A stretch of DNA of 57,887 nucleotides, taken from NCBI GenBank assembly GCA_017616695.1, contig JAFZXN010000056.1:1-57887 (forward strand), written 5' to 3'. Below, piece by piece: positions 17,672-25,407 of this stretch (position 1 is the stretch's first letter; each line of letters starts with the position of its first letter). A program made the translations under genes and the position numbers. A model generated the notes under the pieces. That model worked only from the letters and a program-made list of their open reading frames with translations, did not search any database and was not told the origin of the DNA. Source of the stretch: Clostridia bacterium (lineage in GTDB: Bacteria > Bacillota > Clostridia > Christensenellales > Borkfalkiaceae).

Positions 17672-18547
17672 TCAGAGGTTTTCTTTGAATCCTTTGCCGT
17701 AAATGGTGCTGGTCGAATTCACGACTATAAAACTATGCGGATCGACTTCTTTTATATACTTTTTGAGTTTTAACATCTGCTTGCGGTTGAGAACGGTTAT
17801 TATCACCGTTTTGCTTTCGTGCAGATACGCCGAAGAAAACGCTTCGCTTATCGTAGCCGACTTATTGAGCGTGACGGTTATGAAGTTGCAGATCTCTTCT
17901 TCGAACTCGCGCGACGTTATCACCGTGCACGATTTCGCCATATTTATACTGTCTAGCACGGCGTTCACGAACAGCGATTTTGATATCAGCCCGAGAACGC
18001 AGAAAAGCCACGTTTCGACGCCGAATACGAAGTACGTCGACAAAACTATCAGAATGTCCGCAACGAACAGCGCCATGGAAATATTGAGAGTGGAAAACCG
18101 TTTGATTATCATAGCCACGATGTCCGTGCCGCCCGACGACGCGCCTTCGTAAAAGAGTATCGCCGTGCCGATGGCAGGAAGCGTTATTGCGAAGATAAGC
18201 TCGAGTACGGGATAATGAGTGAGCGGTTCGCTCATTGGATAAATTACTTCAAGCAGCCACGTCAGCCCCGACATCAAAAGGGTGCAGTAAACGGTCTTAA
18301 AGGTGAAGTCGCGCCCGATGATCACGAGCGCAAGAATTATCAAAACGACGTTTATCGCCGTCAAAAGCATACCTTCGGTAAGCCAACCCGACTTTATGAC
18401 CGCCGCAAGCACTATCGATAATCCGCTTACGCCGCCCGTGGAGAAGTGATTGGGTATCTTGAAAAAGTAAATGCCGAGCGCGATGAGCGTCGCACCGACG
18501 GTCAGCATAAAAAATTCTCTTAATAATTGTATAAATTTTGATTTCAT
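17672..18547 (-). CDS. YitT-family membrane protein (DUF2179 C-terminus)
   Basis: A 291-residue integral membrane protein with about five or six hydrophobic helices in the first 200 residues (e.g. FFMLTVGATLIALGIYFF) and a soluble C-terminal DUF2179-type domain (TVIITVLNRKQMLKLKKYI). It has the GGVSGLS and YEGASSGGTDI segments typical of the family. The frame stays open upstream to a TTG at 18622. That TTG is the first base of a perfect TTGACA promoter box, so the extension cannot be translated and I start at the ATG at 18547. Members are thought to be transporters; the substrate is unknown. Confidence 0.88.
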   Translation of the reverse strand: MKSKFIQLLREFFMLTVGATLIALGIYFFKIPNHFSTGGVSGLSIVLAAVIKSGWLTEGMLLTAINVVLIILALVIIGRDFTFKTVYCTLLMSGLTWLLEVIYPMSEPLTHYPVLELIFAITLPAIGTAILFYEGASSGGTDIVAMIIKRFSTLNISMALFVADILIVLSTYFVFGVETWLFCVLGLISKSLFVNAVLDSINMAKSCTVITSREFEEEICNFITVTLNKSATISEAFSSAYLHESKTVIITVLNRKQMLKLKKYIKEVDPHSFIVVNSTSTIYGKGFKENL

Positions 18548-18593
18548 TTTCGTCGTAACTTCTTTTCGGTTCGCTTTTTTTGCACCGGAATTT

Positions 18594-18622
18594 ATTATAA
18601 TACCCTTTTGTTTCGTTGTCAA
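18594..18622 (-). promoter_or_regulatory. Consensus sigma-A promoter of the YitT gene
   Basis: On the minus strand, TTGACA and TATAAT are separated by 17 bp. The start codon lies about 45 bp downstream. Confidence 0.85.
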
Positions 18623-18753
18623 TTAGCGTGAGCGAAATTTTGTAAATTGCGGGTTTTCCTTAATATATAATATAGTTTTCGGGGACAGCGACGTTTAAAT
18701 GACGTAATATATGTCAATAATACGTAACGAACTCGATCGTAAAGGTGAAGAAA

Positions 18754-19278
18754 ATGAAAAAAGCGTGCATAAGTTTTTTGGGCATTCTCATAATAGTTGT
18801 GCTGATCGTAGGTTTTTGTGGCAAGGGCGAAACTGCGAAAACGGAGTATCTTCGTATACACATACGGGCTAATTCCGATTCGGCCGCCGACCAGTCCGTC
18901 AAGTACGAGATCAAAGATAAAGTGGTCGATTATCTTACCCCGCGACTTAAGTCGGTAACGACCAAAGAGCAGGCGATTAGTTTGCTTGAAGAAGAAAAAA
19001 TCAACGTTAATCGACTTATAGACGGGGTTTTAGTAAAAAACGGCTTTGATTATACGTCAAAAATATATATACGAAACGAAAAATTTCCTACCCGCGTTTA
19101 CGACGACCTCGTTTTGGAAGAAGGTTTTTACGACGCGGTGATAGTGGAGCTTGGGGAGGCCGAGGGCGACAATTGGTGGTGCGTAGTGTATCCGCCGCTG
19201 TGCTTTACGGGCGAAAAGGTGGTCTATAAGTCGATCATCGCCGAATTATTCGAAAAACTGTTCGGAAACGACGAGTAG
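18754..19278 (+). CDS. spoIIR: Stage II sporulation protein R
   Basis: SpoIIR is made in the forespore and triggers SpoIIGA-dependent activation of pro-sigma-E in the mother cell. The 174-residue protein has an N-terminal membrane/signal segment (ISFLGILIIVVLIVGF) and the family hallmarks: HIRANSDSAADQ near 36, a helical middle part, LEEGFYDAVIVELGE near 122 and DNWWCVVYPPLCF near 141. I start at the ATG at 18754, preceded by AAAGGTG; a GTG at 18745 in frame would destroy that site. It leads a group with sleB and ypeB, with gaps of only 28 and 9 bp. Confidence 0.93.
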   Translation: MKKACISFLGILIIVVLIVGFCGKGETAKTEYLRIHIRANSDSAADQSVKYEIKDKVVDYLTPRLKSVTTKEQAISLLEEEKINVNRLIDGVLVKNGFDYTSKIYIRNEKFPTRVYDDLVLEEGFYDAVIVELGEAEGDNWWCVVYPPLCFTGEKVVYKSIIAELFEKLFGNDE

Positions 19279-19306
19279 ATATTTACATAAGAAAAACGGA
19301 GGATAT

Positions 19307-20068
19307 ATGAAAAACAACAAGATAATAATGACCGTGGCAACGATAGTTCTTGCGGTCATAGCGGCAGTCTTTTCGTTCGGGATAGTCGTCTCGTCAAGAT
19401 CGGCGGACGGATCGCCATATAACGAGCTGACCGAAGAAGCGGTCGCCGCGGCAACTTACAAACAAGGCTCCACCGGTAGCGTCGTCAAGACCATTCAGAC
19501 CAAGCTTAAGCGTTGGGGCTACTATTCGGGCGCGATAGACGGCATTTACGGCTCGAAAACCAAAGCCGCCGTCAGATATTTTCAACAAAGAAACGGCCTT
19601 ACGGTGGACGGCGTAGCGGGGCCTAAAACGCTTGCGGCAATGGGGATATCGTCAGGCACGACAAGCGGTACGTCTTCGTCGGCAAGTTCTTCTTCGTCGG
19701 GCGTAAACGGATACACGAGCAGCGACGTCGAGCTGTTGGCGCGGCTTATTTACGGCGAGGCGCGCGGTGAAAGCTATACGGGGCAGGTTGCAGTCGGCGC
19801 GGTGGTCTTGAACAGAGTAAAGTCGGCGTCATTCCCGAATACCGTTTCGGCGGTAATATATCAGCCGTACGCGTTCACGGCGGTTTCGGACGGGCAGATC
19901 AATCTTACGCCCAATTCGTCGTGTAGGGAAGCGGCAAAAGCGGCTATGAACGGCTGGGATCCGACTTACGGCGCAATATATTATTACAACCCGTCCACGG
20001 CTACGAGCAAGTGGATCTTTTCGAGGACGACCACCGTCACTATCGGCAACCACGTGTTCGCCGTTTAA
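19307..20068 (+). CDS. sleB: Spore cortex-lytic enzyme SleB
   Basis: Degrades spore cortex peptidoglycan during germination. The 253-residue protein has an N-terminal hydrophobic export segment. A peptidoglycan-binding domain spans 50-115 (SVVKTIQTKLKRWGYYSG, DGIYGSKTKAAVRYFQ, GVAGPKTLAAMG). A Ser/Gly/Thr-rich linker is followed by the SleB-type hydrolase domain (145-253: LLARLIYGEARGE with the catalytic Glu, VGAVVLNRVKS, AAMNGWDPT, YYYNPSTATSKWI). An AACGGAGG site precedes the ATG. The next gene is ypeB, whose product is required for SleB assembly and stability in spores. Confidence 0.93.
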   Translation: MKNNKIIMTVATIVLAVIAAVFSFGIVVSSRSADGSPYNELTEEAVAAATYKQGSTGSVVKTIQTKLKRWGYYSGAIDGIYGSKTKAAVRYFQQRNGLTVDGVAGPKTLAAMGISSGTTSGTSSSASSSSSGVNGYTSSDVELLARLIYGEARGESYTGQVAVGAVVLNRVKSASFPNTVSAVIYQPYAFTAVSDGQINLTPNSSCREAAKAAMNGWDPTYGAIYYYNPSTATSKWIFSRTTTVTIGNHVFAV

Positions 20069-20077
20069 GGAGGGATT

Positions 20078-21673
20078 ATGGATAATTACGAAAAAATGAA
20101 TAACGCTACCGAAAAGGTGGAAAATATTGCAAAAACAAACGCCGCGGCGGAAAATGACGTTTTCGACGTTGACGAGGCTACCGAAAAGGAATTTTACGAA
20201 GAAGACTATTTAAAAGAGGCGGAAGCTCAAAGAGAAGCCGCCGCCGTTGAAAAAATGCGCGAAAAGGAAAAAAGAGCCGAGCTAAAAGAAGACAGACTAA
20301 ACGAAAAATCGGATCTTCGCGGCGACGGCGGCGGCAAGAAACGCAAAAAAGGCGGAATGGGCGGTTGGATAGCCGCCGTATCGATCCTTTCCGCGGCGTG
20401 CATAGTGCTTGCTACGCTTCTTATCGTCAACGCAGACGGCGGCGCGGGCTACGGGAAACAGCTTACGGGAACGGTGGACGAAACGTATTACGATTTCGTC
20501 AATTACGTCGATTCGATGGACGCGGATATGTCTAAACTGCTCGTTTCTAAAGACGAAAAATATAAGCAGAAACTTTTAGTCGAGCTTTCCACGAAGGCTC
20601 GGCTCGCCGCGGACGACGTGGCAAGGCTTCCTTTAAAAGACGAGAGCAAATTTTACACCGTCAAGTTCGTAAACCAAGTGGGCGATTACGGAAAATATCT
20701 CAATAACAAGCTTATAGACGGACTTTCGTTCACGAAAGAAGATAACGAAACGCTCGCCGACCTATATAAGATCAACGCGGGACTTAAAAAGGAACTGTCG
20801 AAACTTACTGCCGATCTCGGCGTGGATTTCGATTTTACAGAGCTTCTTTCGGAAAAGAGCAACGCTTTGACCGATAAGTTCGACGAGTTGGAATCGAACG
20901 CCGTCGATTACCCCAAACTTATTTACGACGGGCCGTTTTCGGACAGTCTCGATACGGACGGCGTTAAGAGCGATCTCGGCGCGGAGCTTACGCTTGCGCA
21001 GGCGCAGGACGCAGTAAGGACGGCGTTTGATCCTTACGGTGTTATCGACGTCAAACCCGACGGCGAGGGCGAAGGCGTAATAAAAACGTATAACTTCGAT
21101 TGCACTCTCGACAGCGGCGATAAGCTTTACGTCGAATTATCGAAAGCGGGCGGCAAGGTCGTTCTTTTCGAGTGCTACAAGGATTGCACGGGTGACAACG
21201 TGGGGCTTACAGAAGCCGAAAATATATCCGACGACTTTCTTGAGCACCTCGGTTTCAAAAATATGAAGGCGGTATGGGCTACCGAAAGCGGCGCGGTCGC
21301 GTATCTGAATTACGTTTACTCGATAAACGGCGTGATAGTTTACCCCGATATGGTAAAGCTTACGGTATGCAAAGAGCGCGGGCTCGTTTCCGGCATGGAC
21401 GCACGCGAATACTATATGAACCATACTTTAAGATCGTTGCCGACGGATATTATCACGGCTCCCGAGGCGATAGACAGGGTGTTTGAAGATCTTGAGGTGA
21501 AAACGTGCCGCCTTGCCGTAATACCGCTCGGCGAAACGAGAGAAACGCTTTCCTACGAGATATCCGGTAAATACGACGGAACGACTTATTACGTCTATAT
21601 CGACGCCAAAAGCGGTAACGAAGTGGAAATATTGAAAGTAGTCGAAACCACCGAAGGTACGTTATTGATATAA
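20078..21673 (+). CDS. ypeB: Germination protein YpeB
   Basis: Partner of SleB in the spore, needed for its localisation. The 531-residue protein is longer than typical YpeB because of a highly charged cytoplasmic N-terminus (residues 1-92, rich in Glu, Lys and Ala, probably helical). A single membrane helix (WIAAVSILSAACIVLATLLI, about 95-115) follows. The extracytoplasmic part has a helical first half and PepSY-like segments near the C-terminus. AAGGAGG is placed for the ATG, 9 nt after the sleB stop. The gene order and PepSY-like tail make the call firm; the charged N-terminal extension is the unusual part. Confidence 0.88.
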   Translation: MDNYEKMNNATEKVENIAKTNAAAENDVFDVDEATEKEFYEEDYLKEAEAQREAAAVEKMREKEKRAELKEDRLNEKSDLRGDGGGKKRKKGGMGGWIAAVSILSAACIVLATLLIVNADGGAGYGKQLTGTVDETYYDFVNYVDSMDADMSKLLVSKDEKYKQKLLVELSTKARLAADDVARLPLKDESKFYTVKFVNQVGDYGKYLNNKLIDGLSFTKEDNETLADLYKINAGLKKELSKLTADLGVDFDFTELLSEKSNALTDKFDELESNAVDYPKLIYDGPFSDSLDTDGVKSDLGAELTLAQAQDAVRTAFDPYGVIDVKPDGEGEGVIKTYNFDCTLDSGDKLYVELSKAGGKVVLFECYKDCTGDNVGLTEAENISDDFLEHLGFKNMKAVWATESGAVAYLNYVYSINGVIVYPDMVKLTVCKERGLVSGMDAREYYMNHTLRSLPTDIITAPEAIDRVFEDLEVKTCRLAVIPLGETRETLSYEISGKYDGTTYYVYIDAKSGNEVEILKVVETTEGTLLI

Positions 21674-21701
21674 CAGGCCGTCGATAAAATAATAAAAAAT
21701 C

Positions 21702-21751
21702 GGGCGGGTGAGAGTTGAAAAGTTCAATTCTCACCCGCCCTTGTCGTTTTT
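21702..21751 (+). terminator. Terminator after ypeB
   Basis: The 12-bp stem GGGCGGGTGAGA/TCTCACCCGCCC has extra pairing inside the loop and is followed by TTGTCGTTTTT. Confidence 0.8.
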
Positions 21752-21772
21752 AAATAAAAACGTCGATAAGTC

Positions 21773-21793
21773 GGGCTATAGGTCGATAAACGA
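21773..21793 (+). repeat. Diverged copy of the dispersed repeat
   Basis: GGGCTATAGGTCGATAAACG resembles the core GCCTATAAGTCGATTATCG and sits just after the ypeB terminator. The match is weak. Confidence 0.35.
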
Positions 21794-21844
21794 CGCATTT
21801 ATCGGCGATCATCGTGCGTTTGACACCGACCGAATGATCGTAAA

Positions 21845-21954
21845 GTGCCAAAATGGCACCGACAATTAAAGCAAAACGGTGCCAAAATGGCACCGATATT
21901 CAAAACGAAAAGTGCCAAATTGGCACCGAAAGACTTGACCGCTCGGTGCCAATT
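21845..21954. repeat. Array of GTGCCA-N3-TGGCAC palindromes
   Basis: Three full palindromes start at 21845, 21879 and 21912, and a half site (GTGCCAATT) starts at 21946. The steps are 34, 33 and 34 bp. Each full copy is followed by CGA, and the 15-16 bp between copies are unrelated. The array lies between two converging gene ends, so it is not an ordinary promoter operator. Confidence 0.85.
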
Positions 21955-21977
21955 ATATATTGTGACAATAAAGGCGG

Positions 21978-22400
21978 TCAGGTTTCGTCGTCTTCGCGGT
22001 CGGCGTAAGCCTCTTTATCGTAGGGAATGCCGTTTTTTTCGTAATAATCGATAATAGCTCTTTTGATAGCCTGTTCGGCAAGTACCGAGCAGTGCATTTT
22101 ATATGCGGGTAAACCGTCGAGAGCTTCGGCAACGGCTTTGTTCGTCAGTTCGAGCGCGTCTTTTAAAGGTTTCCCTTTGATAAGCTCGGTAGCCATAGAA
22201 CTTGAAGCTATCGCGGAACCGCAACCGAAGGTCTCGAATTTAACGTCGGTTATGATATCGTCGTCTATTTTGAGATAAATTTTCATTATGTCGCCGCATT
22301 TTGCGTTGCCGACTTCCCCGACGCCGTCGGCGTTATCTATAGTGCCCACGTTGCGCGGATTTTTAAAATGATCCATTACTTTTTCGCTGTATAATGCCAT
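21978..22400 (-). CDS. iscU: Iron-sulfur cluster scaffold, IscU/NifU N-terminal type
   Basis: Scaffold on which Fe-S clusters are assembled from sulfur supplied by the desulfurase encoded just upstream. The 140-residue protein carries the three conserved ligand cysteines in their usual settings: GNAKCGD near 33, FGCGSAIASSS near 59 and MHCSV near 102. The N-terminus YSEKVMDHFKNPRNVG is typical, and the acidic C-terminal tail is short. An AGGAG site precedes the ATG. It is the second gene of an iscS-iscU unit; the 76-bp gap between them holds a copy of the dispersed repeat. Confidence 0.93.
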   Translation of the reverse strand: MALYSEKVMDHFKNPRNVGTIDNADGVGEVGNAKCGDIMKIYLKIDDDIITDVKFETFGCGSAIASSSMATELIKGKPLKDALELTNKAVAEALDGLPAYKMHCSVLAEQAIKRAIIDYYEKNGIPYDKEAYADREDDET

Positions 22401-22442
22401 ATCGTTTTCTCCTGGTTATTTGCGTTTTATATAAATAAGTCC

Positions 22443-22463
22443 GCCTATAAGTCGATAATCGCG
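22443..22463 (+). repeat. Dispersed intergenic repeat, copy 3
   Basis: GCCTATAAGTCGATAATCGC lies between the iscS stop and the iscU start, inside an apparent operon. Confidence 0.75.
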
Positions 22464-22476
22464 TATTTTTTACTTA

Positions 22477-23667
22477 TTACGGAAGTAAAAACGGTTTCAC
22501 GCCGTTTACTTTATCGCGCCAGACGGGCGACATATTGCGCAGCCTCTCGACGACTTTTTTAACTGCCGGTATCGTCTGTTCAATTTCTTCGTCGGTGTTG
22601 TAGCGGCTGATCGTTAAGCGGAGCGAGCCGTGCGCTATCTCGTGCGGGTGCCCTATCGCGAGCAGAACGTGGCTCGGATCGAGCGAACCCGACGTGCAAG
22701 CCGAGCCGGAAGATGCCTCTATCCCGTACGAGTCCAAAAGAAGCAACAAACTTTCGCCCTCGATGCCTTCAAAGCAGAAATGAACGTTCCCGGGGAGGCG
22801 GTTTTTCGTGTCGCCGTTGAGCACGGAATGGGGAATGGTCGAAAGACCTTTAATGAGTTTATCGCGCATAGCCGTTATTTTTTTTGCGTTCGCTTCGATA
22901 TTTGAAGTTTCTTCTTTGAGCGCCGCCGCCATGCCGAGGATAGCCGGCAAATTTTCCGTTCCCGCTCTTTTGCCGCGTTCCTGCGCGCCGCCTTCGATGA
23001 GGCTTTTGAGCCTTACTCCGCGCCTTGCGTAAAGCGCCCCGATGCCTTTGGGCCCGTGAAATTTATGCGCGGAAAGCGATAACAGGTCGATATTCTGTTT
23101 GTTTACGTTTATTTTGACGTGGCCGACGGCTTGCACCGCGTCGGTGTGGAAGGGCACGCGCTTATCTTTACAGACCGCGCCTATTTCTTTTATCGGGAGC
23201 AGCGAACCTATCTCGTTGTTTGCCGCCATCACCGACACGAGGCAGGTGTCTTCGTCGATTGCCGCGGCGACCTGCTCGGCGGAAACGTTCCCCGTTTTGC
23301 CTACGGGCAGATATTTGACCGTAAAACCTTCGCTTTCGAGCTTTTCGAGCGTATGAAGAACGGCGTGATGCTCGAACGCCGTGGTAATTATCGTCTTTTT
23401 ACCCGTCTTTAAGGCTGATTTTGCCACCGAGATAATGGCTTGATTGTCCGACTCGCTGCCGCCCGAAGTAAAATATATTTCGCTAGGTAACGCGCCGAGA
23501 CGTTCCGCCACGTCGTTTCTCGCCGTTTCGAGAAGTTCTTTCATTCTCTGGCCCATCGAGTGCAGGCTCGACGGATTGGCGTAATCTTCTTTTAAAGCGG
23601 AGGTCATCGCCGCGAGCGCGGCGTCACTCATTTTCGTGGTCGAGGCGTTGTCAAGATATATTTTCAT
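22477..23667 (-). CDS. iscS: Cysteine desulfurase, NifS/IscS type
   Basis: PLP enzyme that takes sulfur from cysteine for Fe-S cluster assembly. The 396-residue protein opens with IYLDNASTTKMSD. The PLP-binding Lys is in LSAHKFHGPKG near 205, preceded by HTDAVQAVGH near 176. The active-site Cys is in SSGSACTSGSLDPSHVL near 326. A GAAGGTG site lies 5 nt before the ATG. The adjacent iscU-type scaffold makes this a minimal Fe-S assembly unit; no IscR-type regulator is seen. Confidence 0.93.
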   Translation of the reverse strand: MKIYLDNASTTKMSDAALAAMTSALKEDYANPSSLHSMGQRMKELLETARNDVAERLGALPSEIYFTSGGSESDNQAIISVAKSALKTGKKTIITTAFEHHAVLHTLEKLESEGFTVKYLPVGKTGNVSAEQVAAAIDEDTCLVSVMAANNEIGSLLPIKEIGAVCKDKRVPFHTDAVQAVGHVKINVNKQNIDLLSLSAHKFHGPKGIGALYARRGVRLKSLIEGGAQERGKRAGTENLPAILGMAAALKEETSNIEANAKKITAMRDKLIKGLSTIPHSVLNGDTKNRLPGNVHFCFEGIEGESLLLLLDSYGIEASSGSACTSGSLDPSHVLLAIGHPHEIAHGSLRLTISRYNTDEEIEQTIPAVKKVVERLRNMSPVWRDKVNGVKPFLLP

Positions 23668-23956
23668 AAAGCACCTTCAGCTTATCATCTTTTCCGATAA
23701 AACATTGTAACATATAAAACCTATCAAGTCAATAGGTTTATAGCCGTTTTTCAAATTTTCGGGCGCGAAAAGCCGTTTTTTTGCGGCGTTTTGCAAGTGG
23801 AAAACAAGTATTTCGTTATTTCTATTGACAAGGCGCACATTTTTGGTATAATAATAGTGTAAAGAGTTTAAAACCGCGGGCGTGCGCGATGACGTTATCA
23901 TAGCGTAACGACAGATAAGATCCGTTGCCGTCTGCGGCAAAAAAGGAGAGAAAATT

Positions 23957-25321
23957 ATGAGAAGGCTGACAAGATCGGTTATAGCGTTCGTTTTATGCGC
24001 GGCTTTACTGTCGTTTGCCGCTTGCGAAGTCATGACAGCCGCCAAGTCGGACGGCGTTGACGGTATCGGCGAATCCGCTGCGGAAAATATCGCGGAAAGC
24101 GCAGACGCCTCCGCTTCTTACGACGATCCCGATATCAACGAGCAACAAGGGATCTCGGGTAAGACTATAGACCTTATGGCGGGCTTTACGCCGAGCGGCG
24201 CCGTCTCCGTAGCTGTCGGCGAGGCGTTTACGAAGGCGTACAATTCCTTTGCAACCAAGCTGTTCAAAAAACTGTATTGCGGCGATAACGAGCTTATAAG
24301 CCCGCTTTCGGTGGAACTTGCGCTTGCGATGACGACGAACGGAGCTAAAAACGATACCCTTACGCAGATGCAGAACGTGCTTTTCGACGGCGCGGATATT
24401 AAGGACTTCAACGCTTACTTCAAGGCGTACGTTTCGTCGTTTGCGGGGGCGAAATACCCGAAACTCAAAACGGCAAATTCGATATGGTTCAAAGACCATC
24501 CTTCCCTGACGGTTTCGGACGCATTCTTGCAGACCAACGCCGATTACTACGGCGCGGGGGCGTATAAAGCGCCTTTTGACAACGGCACTTTGAACGACAT
24601 CAACGGTTGGGTGAAAGAAAACACCGAAGGTATGATAGAAAAGATACTCGACAGGATAAGCGCTTACGCCGTGATGTATCTCGTCAACACCGTCTACTTC
24701 GAGGCCGATTGGGTAAACGAATTCAATCCGTCCTATAAGGACACCTTCACCAAGGAATCGGGCGAAGAACTGACGATCGACATGATGGGCTGCGAATTGT
24801 ATTCTTATCTCGAAAACGACTTTGCTACGGGCTTTAGAAAAGCTTATAAAGGCAACCGCTTCGTATTCGCGGCTATGCTTCCGAAAGAGGGCGTTTCGAT
24901 GGCGACCGCAGTCGAGTCGCTGTCGGAAGAAACTTTAAAAGACTTTTTCGATTCAAATAAGTCGGAAAGGACGAGGGTGAAAATGCCCAAATTCAAGCTA
25001 GATTACGACGTCGAAATGGGCGAATATCTCGCGGCGCTCGGAATGACGGACGCTTTCGATATGGCCCTTGCCGATTTTTCGGGCATGGCGACGTATTCGG
25101 GCGCAAACATTTATATAGGGCACGTCATTCATAAAACGGCTATCGAAGTCAACGAGTACGGCACCAAAGCAGCCGCCGCGACGGTCGTCGAACCGAGAGC
25201 GGGCTCCGCAGGCCCCACGCAGGACGAACCGCATTACGTCTATCTCGACCGCCCGTTCTTATACTTCCTGCTCGATACTGAGACCGATACCCCGTTGTTT
25301 ATGGGCGCGTACAACGGGTGA
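23957..25321 (+). CDS. Serpin lipoprotein 1
   Basis: Secreted serine-protease inhibitor fold anchored as a lipoprotein (lipobox SFAAC, Cys23). An acidic linker of about 45 residues precedes the serpin domain, which fills residues 85-454. Visible landmarks are LISPLSVELALAMTTNGAK, NSIWFKDH, INGWVKENTEGMI and the C-terminal DRPFLYFLLDTETDTPLFMG. The hinge before the reactive loop is EYGTKAAAATVV, the small-residue type found in inhibitory serpins, so it probably traps a protease. The loop (about EPRAGSAGPTQDE) is longer than in alpha-1-antitrypsin, so P1 cannot be fixed by eye. AAGGAG precedes the ATG. A second serpin follows 86 bp later. Confidence 0.92.
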   Translation: MRRLTRSVIAFVLCAALLSFAACEVMTAAKSDGVDGIGESAAENIAESADASASYDDPDINEQQGISGKTIDLMAGFTPSGAVSVAVGEAFTKAYNSFATKLFKKLYCGDNELISPLSVELALAMTTNGAKNDTLTQMQNVLFDGADIKDFNAYFKAYVSSFAGAKYPKLKTANSIWFKDHPSLTVSDAFLQTNADYYGAGAYKAPFDNGTLNDINGWVKENTEGMIEKILDRISAYAVMYLVNTVYFEADWVNEFNPSYKDTFTKESGEELTIDMMGCELYSYLENDFATGFRKAYKGNRFVFAAMLPKEGVSMATAVESLSEETLKDFFDSNKSERTRVKMPKFKLDYDVEMGEYLAALGMTDAFDMALADFSGMATYSGANIYIGHVIHKTAIEVNEYGTKAAAATVVEPRAGSAGPTQDEPHYVYLDRPFLYFLLDTETDTPLFMGAYNG

Positions 25322-25407
25322 TTGCCAAATAAAAGTAACGCCGTTACGGGCGATACGGGCCGCGTGATATTTTATGCGGATACAAAAAATCAAAAAGGAG
25401 TTCCGAT

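Noticed and set aside
18547-18622. N-terminal extension of the YitT protein from a TTG
   Set aside because: The TTG is the -35 box of a perfect TTGACA-17-TATAAT promoter, so the extension lies upstream of the transcript start.
21845-21954. GTGCCA palindrome array as a CRISPR or as sigma-54 promoters
   Set aside because: The repeat is only 15-18 bp with 15-16 bp spacers and there are no cas genes. TGGCAC is present but no TTGC follows at the required spacing.
23677-24045. Minus-strand ORF between iscS and serpin 1
   Set aside because: It overlaps the serpin signal peptide and its promoter region and has no ribosome site or recognisable domain.
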